Below, in pieces: positions 1 through 7,352 of a DNA stretch of 32,580 nucleotides. Source of the stretch: Coneutiohabitans thermophilus. Lineage in GTDB: Bacteria > Zhuqueibacterota > Zhuqueibacteria > Zhuqueibacterales > Zhuqueibacteraceae. The position numbers and the translations under genes are program-made. The stretch lies in NCBI GenBank assembly GCA_034505235.1, contig JAPDQY010000055.1, positions 1-32,580 on the forward strand, written 5' to 3'. The number at the start of each line of letters is the position of its first letter. Within the stretch, counting starts at the first letter, position 1. The notes beneath the pieces are model-generated. The model was not told the origin of the DNA, searched no databases, and saw only the letters and a list, made by a program, of their open reading frames with translations.

Positions 1-1
1 C

Positions 2-604
2 AAGATCCAGTTCGTGACGGGCGAGGGGCTGGCCTCGCGCGTGACGGCCTCGAAATACCTCGCCGACCTGGAGCGGCTGGTGAAGCTCGATGCCTTCAAT
101 CTCATCATGCTCGAACAGCCGCTGGCGTGGGATGACATTGTGCGCCATGCCGCGCTGCAAAAACGGCTGCGCACCCCGATTTGTCTGGATGAATCGATCA
201 CCGGCCTGGCGCAGGCGGAAGACATGGTCACGCTCGGCAGCGGGCGGATCATCAACATCAAACCCGGCCGCGTCGGCGGTTTTTCGGCCGCACTAGCGAT
301 CCACGATTTCTGCGCCAAAAACGGCGTCCCGGTGTGGTGCGGCGGCATGCTGGAAAGCGGTGTGGGCCGCGCCTACAATGTCGCGCTCGCCTCGCTGCCC
401 AACTTCGTGCTGCCGGGCGATCTCTCGCCCAGCGACCGTTATTGGGAACGCGACATTGTGACGCCGGAATGGACGATGTCGGTGGACGGCATGGTCAGCG
501 TGCCGCTGGAAAAACCCGGCATGGGCGTCACCGTGAATCTCGATCGCGTCGATGATCTGACGGTGCGGTGTGAGCGGGTGGAGCGAAGAACAACGTTGGT
601 CTAA
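2..604 (+). CDS. menC: o-succinylbenzoate synthase (MenC/NSAR-type enolase superfamily), 3' part
   Basis: The reading frame is already open at the window edge and ends at 604, giving the last ~200 residues of an enolase-superfamily enzyme. Visible family signatures are LEQPL (metal-ligand Glu), CLDESI (metal-ligand Asp) and INIKPGRVGG (catalytic Lys), followed by GGMLESGVGRA. This combination is typical of o-succinylbenzoate synthase / N-acylamino acid racemase, the menaquinone-pathway enzyme that dehydrates SHCHC to o-succinylbenzoate. Dipeptide epimerase is a less likely alternative. The first ~10 visible residues do not match the family: the usual first metal ligand, in a DANSAY-like motif about 25 residues before the Glu of EQPL, falls on an Arg here. 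That suggests an indel or poor sequence near the edge. The gene runs into a convergent intergenic region. Confidence 0.8.
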   Translation, partial: KIQFVTGEGLASRVTASKYLADLERLVKLDAFNLIMLEQPLAWDDIVRHAALQKRLRTPICLDESITGLAQAEDMVTLGSGRIINIKPGRVGGFSAALAIHDFCAKNGVPVWCGGMLESGVGRAYNVALASLPNFVLPGDLSPSDRYWERDIVTPEWTMSVDGMVSVPLEKPGMGVTVNLDRVDDLTVRCERVERRTTLV

Positions 605-734
605 ATAAAACCATGCTCCCGGCCTGTACGGCCGGCCGGAAATTGGGTTCTGTGTTGATGGGTGTGGCCAGCGGATGGCAAGACCCTGGCCGCAGGCGTT
701 GCACCAGTGCTACTCCCCAGGCACGCGCCTGCCT

Positions 735-970
735 GCTCCTGTTGTCTCCCAAGAAAAATGCACTCCCACGAAATGGCCTTTTCCGTGGGAGTTCTGTTTG
801 CGCAGGTGAAATGCTTGTGTGCGATGTTGCGAGCGCCTCCGGTTTTCTCCCACGAAAATGCACCCCCACGAAATGGCTTTTTCCGTGGGATTGTTTTTTT
901 CGTGGGAGAGCTCTTTTGTTTGATCCTGACGCCGATGGTTGAATCACTGTTGTGATGCCTGAATTTTGCC
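735..970 (+). repeat. Family A dispersed repeat, partial copy A1
   Basis: This intergenic stretch holds two tandem modules, each containing CCCACGAAATGGC..TTCCGTGGGA, a hairpin with a CCCACG/CGTGGG stem. The order of motifs matches the fuller copies at 18561-19002 (+) and 14755-15206 (-): the hairpin, a TTGTTTGATCCTGA-like string, then CCTGAATTTTGC at 958-969. It lies in the convergent gap between menC and the secreted-protein gene at 1408-3102. I see no coding sequence here. Confidence 0.7.
864..900 (+). terminator. Possible intrinsic terminator inside repeat A1
   Basis: The second hairpin of repeat A1 has a CCCACG/CGTGGG stem with AAA/TTT extension and a small internal mismatch. It is followed by TTGTTTTTTT. 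It sits about 260 bp after the menC stop and could end that transcript. The repeat origin is clear, but the terminator role is inferred. Confidence 0.4.
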
Positions 971-1110
971 ACGAAAGTACTTTTGTAGTGAACCCTTCAG
1001 GGTCGGTGCCTGAAGGCACGACTACGAAAGCCCATTTTCATCCTGAGTGCCGCCCCCGCCGCCTGGCAAATTACCCGAGAAAATTCCGACCGCGAAAATT
1101 TTTTCAACCG
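969..1110 (+). repeat. Family B dispersed repeat, copy B1
   Basis: The block runs from CCACGAAAGTACTTTTGTAG through GAAGGCACGACTACGAAAGC to CGCGAAAATTTTTTCAA. Its first half recurs reverse-complemented at 8745-8809 and its second half recurs directly at 30361-30457. It directly abuts the end of repeat A1. No function is evident. Confidence 0.65.
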
Positions 1111-1177
1111 CCATGACACGAAGAACGCCAAGCTATGCCGGCATGGCGCTCTTCGCGACTTCGCAGTGACACTTCCG

Positions 1178-1313
1178 CCCCCTTGATCTGCCACAGCTTG
1201 GCCGTGGCATTCCGGCACAGAGCATGTACAGGATCGCAAGATAAAGCCGCAGTCAAACCGTGGCGGAACGGTCACTCTTTGCGAAATCTCTGCAGTTTCG
1301 TCTCCTTGCGTGC
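1178..1313 (-). repeat. Family D dispersed repeat, copy D1
   Basis: Read on the minus strand this block matches 22155-22295 (+) over its whole ~136 bp with scattered substitutions. It includes GTTCCGCCACGGTTTGAC and GGAATGCCACGGCCAAGC. Both copies sit shortly after the 3' end of a T9SS-type secreted-protein gene, in the same orientation relative to that gene. Confidence 0.75.
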
Positions 1314-1334
1314 GCGCCCATCCTGCTGCAAAAC

Positions 1335-1387
1335 AAAAAGGCGAACAGCAAGAGACGCTGTGCTGTCGTCTCCCGCTCTTCGCCTTT
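1335..1387 (-). terminator. Rho-independent terminator of the 1408-3102 gene
   Basis: A perfect 9-bp stem (AAAGGCGAA at 1337-1345 with TTCGCCTTT at 1379-1387) encloses a second stem (GAGACG 1352-1357 with CGTCTC 1367-1372). On the minus strand the right arm runs into a T-rich tract, reading GCCTTTTTGTTTTG. It begins about 20 bp after the stop codon of the minus-strand gene. Confidence 0.75.
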
Positions 1388-1407
1388 CGTTTCCTGCCGG
1401 TGAGATT

Positions 1408-3102
1408 CTACCGCACCAGCACAAACTTCTTCACCGCCACCTGCTGGCCGGCCTGCAGACGATAGAAATAAACGCCCGCGGGCAGCGGCCGTCCGAAGCG
1501 ATCGCTGCCGTCCCAGGTGATCTCCCGGCGGCCGGCCTTGCCGGGCAGTTGTTCCAGCGCCGTGAAGCGCATGACTTCCTGGCCCATCAGGTTATAGATC
1601 GTCAACCGGGCGGGTTTGCCATTCGTGCCGGTGCTGAAGGCCAGGCGGAGGGGTTCGCGCTGCGGCGCGAAGGGGTTGGGGTAGGCGTCATGCAAACTGA
1701 AAGACGCCGGCGCCCCGCCAGTCTCCGCCACCGCGCTCGGAAAGGTTTGCGCTGTCGCCGTCACCACCAGGGGATTCTCCTGCCAGTTCTTGAATTGCTC
1801 GCCGGTCGCCACCGCTTCGCCGAAGGCGTCGAGATGATAGGTGCTGAAATCAAAGCTGAACCGGCCCTGGATTTTTTGGCCGTCGACTTGCACGCCGAAA
1901 TCGCCGAAGGATTTCTGGTCGCCGGTGTCGGTGGCATCAACCGTGCTGTTGTCCTTGAAATACAGATTGCGGGTCGTGCCGATCTTGGGAACGGTGACCA
2001 GCACCAGCAAGCCGAAGGGATCCCCGCTTGCCGGCCGGTGCGAAGCGAGCAGCCAGTTCACCCGTTCATCCACCACCGCGGTGTTGATGCCGCTGTCCGC
2101 CACGCCGTCGATGGTAATGCCGCCAGGGTTCTGGGCATTAAAGAATTGCCGCGTCAAGCCGGCGCTGTTTTCATTGAGATCGAGCGACTGGCGGATGTGG
2201 CTGATGCCGAAGGTCTCGGCATCCGCGCTGTCGATCGTGGCATTCTTGAAGATGATGCTGGAGGAATAGGGGAAATATTGCATCTCGAAGGAGAACGGCA
2301 GCTTGAGAAACGGCACATTGAAGACGATGATCACCAGCGTGTCAGCCAGCAGGCGGTAACCGCGCACCGGGCCGCTGGCAAAATTCAGGCTGCCGAATTG
2401 CAGGTTGGTTTGTTCATCGATGGTGTAGGGCAGCCGGCCGATGATGGGCACGGTCGCCGAGCCATTGACGCGCACTTTCAAGCGATCGATCAAGTTGCCG
2501 GTGAAGCCGCTGCTGCGCTTGATGGCGGTGAAATTGGGCAGGCCATTGCCGGCATGGGCGACTTTGTAGGTGAGGCCGAACACCGTGTCGGTGCCGGCGG
2601 TGTTCGAAGACCCGCGGTCGTAGCTCAGATACCCGGTCACGCTGGGCCGGTTGCTGACATTGCGGTACAAATAGACCCACGCCTGCCCGCCGGGAGCAAG
2701 CGGATCATCCAGGGCCAGCTCGATGCGCGGATGGCGGCGCGCACCGGCATCATCGAGCCACTTGTCCGCGGGCGCACGGTCACCGGCGTCGCCCGGCATG
2801 AACACCACTTCATCGTTGGCATCGATGGGGCCGGTCTCATTGCCAAAGAAGCTGCCGTTGCTGTCGACTTTGTCGATCTGAAAGGGAATCGGAAGCCATT
2901 GATCCCCGGACAGGCTGTAGCGGTAGGCGGTGAGAGAGTCAATCGTCAGGCCCAACAATACCGGGGTGTTGATGGCGTCGAAAACGACGGGATCGAATTG
3001 GCGGCCGAGTGTTTTTTGCTGGGCTGGCAGCGGTGCCACAGTAAAACCTGTGAGAAGCACAGCGGCGAGTACCACCACTCCGAACTTCGAGCGAGTACGC
3101 AT
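1408..3102 (-). CDS. Secreted protein of unknown function with T9SS-type C-terminal sorting domain
   Basis: This is a 564-residue protein. The start is the ATG at 3102, which has AGAGG-type Shine-Dalgarno sequence (AGGAGAGG, 3110-3117) 7 nt upstream and leads straight into a signal peptide (MRTRSKFGVVVLAAVLL, cleavage likely after PLPAQ). The frame stays open further upstream but without a ribosome site. The body is beta-rich and matches no family I recognise. The last ~85 residues are a FlgD-like type IX sorting domain: YPNPFAP, then LTIYNLMGQEV, ITWDGSDRFGRPLPAGVYFY and terminal KKFVLVR. The protein is expected to cross the inner membrane by Sec and the outer membrane by T9SS. It stands alone with its own terminator. 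The domain assignment is firm, but what it does outside the cell is unknown. Confidence 0.85.
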   Translation of the reverse strand: MRTRSKFGVVVLAAVLLTGFTVAPLPAQQKTLGRQFDPVVFDAINTPVLLGLTIDSLTAYRYSLSGDQWLPIPFQIDKVDSNGSFFGNETGPIDANDEVVFMPGDAGDRAPADKWLDDAGARRHPRIELALDDPLAPGGQAWVYLYRNVSNRPSVTGYLSYDRGSSNTAGTDTVFGLTYKVAHAGNGLPNFTAIKRSSGFTGNLIDRLKVRVNGSATVPIIGRLPYTIDEQTNLQFGSLNFASGPVRGYRLLADTLVIIVFNVPFLKLPFSFEMQYFPYSSSIIFKNATIDSADAETFGISHIRQSLDLNENSAGLTRQFFNAQNPGGITIDGVADSGINTAVVDERVNWLLASHRPASGDPFGLLVLVTVPKIGTTRNLYFKDNSTVDATDTGDQKSFGDFGVQVDGQKIQGRFSFDFSTYHLDAFGEAVATGEQFKNWQENPLVVTATAQTFPSAVAETGGAPASFSLHDAYPNPFAPQREPLRLAFSTGTNGKPARLTIYNLMGQEVMRFTALEQLPGKAGRREITWDGSDRFGRPLPAGVYFYRLQAGQQVAVKKFVLVR

Positions 3103-3369
3103 GAGGGAACCTCTCCTGATGAAATGAAAAATGGGGGTCGGCTTCCCGGCACATGGTGTTCCGCCTCCCGCGGCCGGCCGGCCGTGCGAGGCAGCGCACG
3201 GCGCGCCCGGGAAGAGACCCGTGATCAAAACGCGCCTTGTGCTACCCTGACCCATTTTTTCAGAGAACATCTGTTGAGCACGAGCGTGCCCGGCTGCGAC
3301 GCCTCCGCTGTCTTGCTGCTTGCGCGCCGCAAACCTTTTTCCGCGACGGGCGGCATTTTTGTCAGCCTT

Positions 3370-4170
3370 TCAGGTTGCAATCGTGGTTTCCGCCGCCACC
3401 GTCCCGGTCACCGGATCTGCCGCACCGCCGTGCCCGGCTTGCAAACGGGCTCGCGCCTGCTGCAACAAGGCCTGCCCGGCCGCGTGCCGGGCGTCTGCCT
3501 GCAGGCACTTGCGCGCGGCTTTGACGGCACGATCGAACCATCCGCTTTCGAAGTAATACTGCGCGGCCATGAAATAGGCGCCGGGCAAATCGACTTTGGT
3601 GAGCAGCTTGCGCAGCACGTGGCGGGTGTCAAGCCTGGCACAGGCGGCAATCTGTTTCTGATGCTCCAGCACAAAATCGATCACCAGCACGTTGTCCGAG
3701 TGACTGCGCACGAATTCCAGCACCAGGTTGATGCCCTCCTCGAAAATCGTATCGAGCTGCTGAAGATTGGCGAGCAGCGTTTGAAAATGCGCCTCCCAGC
3801 TCTCCGGCTGGTGGGCATAATGCGTCAGGATGTAGCGCAATTCGCACGCCACCATCACCTTGTGAAAGAGCAGGCCAACGTGATCGCTGAAAGCGGTATC
3901 CGCATAGCCCGGCACCAGCTTGTGCCGGCTGCCTTTGGTGTTCGCCTCTTCCCGGCGCCGAAAGATCAAATGATGATCTTCCTTGACCTGAGACAGCGTG
4001 GCACTGATCGCCCTGAGCACTTCGAAAGACGGTGCCCGCCGGTTTTTCATACGGGTGCGCCGCATTTCATGATAAGCATGGCAGGCCTGCAAATAGCCCT
4101 GTATCATGTTGCGCACCTTCCAATTCTTGACGCTGGCGATATAGTCGCGCGGCGTCTTGCTCATCGCCAT
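3370..4170 (-). CDS. Unrecognised soluble helical protein, possible C-terminal TPR-like region
   Basis: This is a 266-residue protein if it starts at the ATG at 4170, which has AGAGGG five bases upstream. The frame remains open to a TTG at 4263 with no ribosome site; a GTG at 4233 is another option. The upstream residues look plausible as protein, so the start is uncertain. I recognise no family. It has no signal peptide or membrane segment. The sequence is rich in charged alpha-helix, and a YFESGWFDRAVKAARKCL-type stretch near residues 220-240 resembles a TPR helix pair. The N-terminal part (SKTPRDYIASVKNWKVRNM) is basic. It is separated by 267 bp from the secreted-protein gene downstream, so co-transcription is uncertain. 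Confidence 0.65.
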   Translation of the reverse strand: MAMSKTPRDYIASVKNWKVRNMIQGYLQACHAYHEMRRTRMKNRRAPSFEVLRAISATLSQVKEDHHLIFRRREEANTKGSRHKLVPGYADTAFSDHVGLLFHKVMVACELRYILTHYAHQPESWEAHFQTLLANLQQLDTIFEEGINLVLEFVRSHSDNVLVIDFVLEHQKQIAACARLDTRHVLRKLLTKVDLPGAYFMAAQYYFESGWFDRAVKAARKCLQADARHAAGQALLQQARARLQAGHGGAADPVTGTVAAETTIAT

Positions 4171-4562
4171 GAAAACCCTCTGCACAAAACGTTCCCATCC
4201 CGGCACGGCGTGCAATCCCCCCTGGTGAATCACCTCGAATTTCCCCTGGTGCCGGCAAACCAATCAGATCATGTCGGTCATGCGGACACCTGCGGGTAAA
4301 AAGCGCGAGGTCACGCCCGGTTCTTCACAGGAATCCCGGCAAAAGGACATCCCGGGTGTCCGCCCGCCCCGCTTTGAAACAACAGTCTTTTCACCTGCAC
4401 GCGCCGGAACGGAAAGGCGCACACCAAAGCGCGAAGCCGCCGGGACACGGCAAAGAAAAAAAGCTGCGGGGTTTTCCCGGCGTTGCCTTGCGGCCTGGTG
4501 TGCGGCGTAAGATTGCCTGTTTCTTATTTCTGCAAAAATCCCATCGAGAGCGAGTCAACAAG
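4171..4562. other. Intergenic gap
   Basis: About 390 bp lie between the unknown gene and the M14 peptidase gene, both on the minus strand. The only structures I see are the possible in-frame upstream extension of the unknown gene (to 4263) and a terminator-like hairpin at 4341-4361. No convincing gene or known repeat family is present. Confidence 0.5.
4341..4361 (-). terminator. Possible terminator downstream of the M14 peptidase gene
   Basis: On the minus strand GGACACCCGGGATGTCC folds into a short stem (GGACA/TGTCC plus C-G pairs) followed directly by TTTTG. It lies ~200 bp after the peptidase stop and upstream of the next gene. The T-tract is short, so this is a weak call. Confidence 0.35.
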
Positions 4563-7163
4563 CTAATGGCGCAACAGCGCATTGAACAGAAACCGGTAAG
4601 TCGCACGCATCTGCCCGCGGAACAGCGGCCGAAATCCGAAAAGAATCACCCGTCCCCTGCCCAGCGGGACTTCCACCAGGGCAGCCTGCTCACGCAGATG
4701 TTCCTCACCCTCCAGCCACCCGGAAAGCAACAGGCCGTGCGGCGGATAGGTCAACACTGCCCGGCCCTTCTGGCAACGAAAAGCCGGCCCGTTGAGAAAA
4801 AGCACGGCACTTTCACGTGGCGCGCCATACCCCAGGAAATGATCGGTGTCGGCGATGACCCGCAGCAGCGAGCCGGGCGCGTTCAGCCTGCCTTCCTGCA
4901 CGCCGGCCGTCACCTCCGTCACCTGCAGCCAGAAGTGATGCAACACCAGCTCGCAGGCGGAAGCAAACGTGATCAACGTGCCGCCGGCATCGACAAATTG
5001 CCGCAGCTTGCGAATGCCCAATTCACCGAGGCCACCGGCATATTCCGCCGGCATGTTGCTGTGGTCGTGACCAGACTCCAGGGTGCTTGCTTTTTGGTCG
5101 GGCAAGATAATCACCTCAAATGAATTTCGCAAGTCTTGGGCGAGCAGGTCGGCATTCGACAGGGTGGTGTAGGCAAAGCCGTAATCTTCCAAAACCCAGC
5201 GTGTCCATCCTTCATCCATGTTGGCCACCCAGCTTCGATAAAGCCCGATGCGGTTGGGAAGCACGCGCCGGTGTGGCAGCGCCGGTCGTCGCACAAGACC
5301 GTGGAGCTCCACAATGCTCGAATTGCCGTGTGCACTGTTGAGCGGGCTGATACTGCGCAACACCTGCCGCATGTCCCCGGTGGCCTTCCCCCTTTCCACC
5401 AGAAACGTGCCGGCCGGCCAGGTGCGACCGCCCGCCACGAATTCCTCCGTCACCGTGGACACCGCCACCCCCTGCCGCAGCAGGGCATTGACGACACGGT
5501 AGGAGGCGGTATTGCGCCGGTCCAGCGCAAAAATGCCGGCTTGCGTTTCGCCGGTCAGGTGGACGCCACGGTTGACCTCTGCCACCGTGCGCCGGCAGTC
5601 CGGCATTTTTTCCACGGCAAACACTTCGACCCCGAGAAAAAGCGGCAGAGTATGAGCCGTCACATCGTAAGGCGGTCGCGGTTTGCCATCACTGCCGGGG
5701 ATGCGCGGATACTCCTGCCTCTCGAGCAGGGCCCTGGCGAAATTGCCAAACGGCTGGCCGAGTGCCACGAGATAATCACCTTTGGCGAAGGTCGCACCGC
5801 CCGCCTGAAAGTCCTCCTGCGCCTGCTCGATCTCAACCATCCCGGTCTGCAAAATGTCGAGCAAGTCCAGCAAGCCCTGGGGATCGAACTGCTGGCGCGG
5901 AATGACGTAGGCGCCCGCTGCCTGGCAGGTACGGCGCTTCACGTCGTAAAGGCTGCGCAACCAAAACTCGCGATGTTGCGCGGCATGTTGCAGCGCCGCC
6001 CGGGCGGCGGCGAGATCATATTCGACAATGTCGCGCAACCGCCACACGCCGCCGGGCCAGGGCGCGGGGAAATTCCACGAGCGCTGGCGCGCATCATAGC
6101 CCGGGCCGGCGCGCAACTCCTCGGGCTTGATGGTGACCGGACTGGCAAGCGCTGCGCTGGCGACCTCGGTCAACAGGCGCACCCCGGCGTGATAGTGTGG
6201 ATAAGCGCGTGCCGGCGACCAGGCATCGAAGATGGCGTTGCTCACCACGCCGGTTTTGCCCTGGGCGGTCAACACGCCCTGCACATGCATGCCCAGCAGA
6301 TTCCCCAGCGCCACTTGCGCGGGATCGACATTGGGCTCGACCGGATCGAGGTAGGGCGGCACGAACAGGCGCGCGCCGCTGCCGCCCATCTGATGCATGT
6401 CGAGCGTGATGTGGGGATGCCAAACATTGTAAAGTTTCCCGACGGTGAGGCGGGTCTCCTTTTGCGTGAACATGAACCAGTCACGGTTGTTGTCGTGGCC
6501 GGCGTATTTGTGGTAAAGCCACGGCAGCTCGGCGCGCTCAAAGGGGGTGCCGAGATTTTTGCGATACCACTCCACCACCAGCAACTGGCCGTCGGGGTTG
6601 TGGCAGGGCAGCAGGATTGTAATGACATTCTCCCGCAGGGCGTGGCCCGCCGGTGATTCGTCCGTCACCAGATCATAAGCCAGCTCCGGCGCCATCTGGG
6701 TCGCGCCCACTTCAGTGGCGTGAATGCTGCAATTGATCAGCACCACCGCGCGCGCCTGTGCCAGCAACGCGGACGCTTCCGCTTCCGCCAGCGACCGCGG
6801 GTCTGCCAGCCGCGCCTGCACCCGCTGCCAATGTTCGAGCTGCGCGAGATTGTGCGGCGCGCTGATGAAGGCCACGTGGAGATCATTGCCCGCGGTGGTT
6901 TTGCCCAGGTTCTGCATTTGCAGGCGGTCGGAAGCCGCATCCAATTGCTGAAAATAGGCGATGATCTGATGATAATCCGCCAGCTTGTAGTCGCTGCCCG
7001 GACGAAAACCAAAATAAGCTTCCGGCGGCGTGACGCGAGATGCGGTATCTTCGCCGGTGTGCACCTCCGCCGGCCCGCTGAACGCCAGCAGTGCCGGCAG
7101 AGCCAGCAGGAGCAATGCTCCCTGGCGCAGCAACTTTGGCGGCAACACAATTCCTCCAGGCAT
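4563..7163 (-). CDS. Secreted M14 family zinc carboxypeptidase with C-terminal GATase1-like domain
   Basis: This is an 866-residue exported metallopeptidase. A signal peptide with a long leucine core (residues ~11-28) is present. The zinc site is H148 and E151 in SIHATEVG, with H257 in LDMHQMGGSG. DNNRDW (residues ~224-229) matches the substrate-carboxylate-binding Asn-Arg of the family, and the catalytic Glu is probably E333 in RLLTEVASA. The C-terminal ~200 residues (VIILPDQ, AGGTLITFASACE, GRVILFGFRP) resemble the glutamine-amidotransferase-like fold often attached to large bacterial M14 proteins; no catalytic Cys triad is apparent. It likely trims extracellular or periplasmic peptides. 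The start is taken as the ATG at 7163. However, GGAGGA lies just inside it, placed well for a TTG at 7145, which would also give a good signal peptide. It is transcribed divergently from the thioredoxin-like lipoprotein. Confidence 0.9.
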   Translation of the reverse strand: MPGGIVLPPKLLRQGALLLLALPALLAFSGPAEVHTGEDTASRVTPPEAYFGFRPGSDYKLADYHQIIAYFQQLDAASDRLQMQNLGKTTAGNDLHVAFISAPHNLAQLEHWQRVQARLADPRSLAEAEASALLAQARAVVLINCSIHATEVGATQMAPELAYDLVTDESPAGHALRENVITILLPCHNPDGQLLVVEWYRKNLGTPFERAELPWLYHKYAGHDNNRDWFMFTQKETRLTVGKLYNVWHPHITLDMHQMGGSGARLFVPPYLDPVEPNVDPAQVALGNLLGMHVQGVLTAQGKTGVVSNAIFDAWSPARAYPHYHAGVRLLTEVASAALASPVTIKPEELRAGPGYDARQRSWNFPAPWPGGVWRLRDIVEYDLAAARAALQHAAQHREFWLRSLYDVKRRTCQAAGAYVIPRQQFDPQGLLDLLDILQTGMVEIEQAQEDFQAGGATFAKGDYLVALGQPFGNFARALLERQEYPRIPGSDGKPRPPYDVTAHTLPLFLGVEVFAVEKMPDCRRTVAEVNRGVHLTGETQAGIFALDRRNTASYRVVNALLRQGVAVSTVTEEFVAGGRTWPAGTFLVERGKATGDMRQVLRSISPLNSAHGNSSIVELHGLVRRPALPHRRVLPNRIGLYRSWVANMDEGWTRWVLEDYGFAYTTLSNADLLAQDLRNSFEVIILPDQKASTLESGHDHSNMPAEYAGGLGELGIRKLRQFVDAGGTLITFASACELVLHHFWLQVTEVTAGVQEGRLNAPGSLLRVIADTDHFLGYGAPRESAVLFLNGPAFRCQKGRAVLTYPPHGLLLSGWLEGEEHLREQAALVEVPLGRGRVILFGFRPLFRGQMRATYRFLFNALLRH

Positions 7164-7198
7164 CGATTCGCTATGCCAACTGGTTGAAAGGACGGCCA

Positions 7199-7226
7199 AT
7201 CTTACGATTTTCACCGGCAAAGGCAA
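7199..7226 (-). promoter_or_regulatory. Sigma-70-like promoter for the M14 peptidase
   Basis: On the minus strand TTGCCT (7221-7226) and TAAGAT (7199-7204) are separated by 16 bp, about 36-60 bp upstream of the peptidase start. The prediction rests on the consensus only. Confidence 0.45.
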
Positions 7227-7240
7227 GAGGGAATTGGGGA

Positions 7241-7269
7241 TTGACAATCCCGGGCGCAACTTTTATCTT
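7241..7269 (+). promoter_or_regulatory. Sigma-70-like promoter for the thioredoxin-like lipoprotein
   Basis: A perfect -35 TTGACA (7241-7246) and a TATCTT -10 (7264-7269) are 17 bp apart, ~85 bp upstream of the lipoprotein ATG. The same -10 appears in the ftsH promoter. Confidence 0.6.
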
Positions 7270-7352
7270 GCGTCACAGGCAAGCGCCCGGAGCGGCCGCC
7301 ACGAAAATGATGATTCAGGAAACACGTGCAAACCTCACCCTCCCGGAGCGAC

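Noticed and set aside
735..970. Possible CRISPR-like array from repeated CCCACGAAAATGCAC strings
   Set aside because: Repeats are palindromic, irregularly spaced, only two per site, dispersed over the window, and no cas genes are present.
1135..4299. Very long plus-strand open frame (~1050 codons)
   Set aside because: Antisense to the secreted-protein gene and the unknown gene. Its translation has no domain or signal and is the expected by-product of GC-rich codon use on the other strand.
5136..6656. Plus-strand open frame of ~500 codons within the M14 peptidase gene
   Set aside because: Antisense shadow: the minus strand carries the complete zinc-peptidase motifs.
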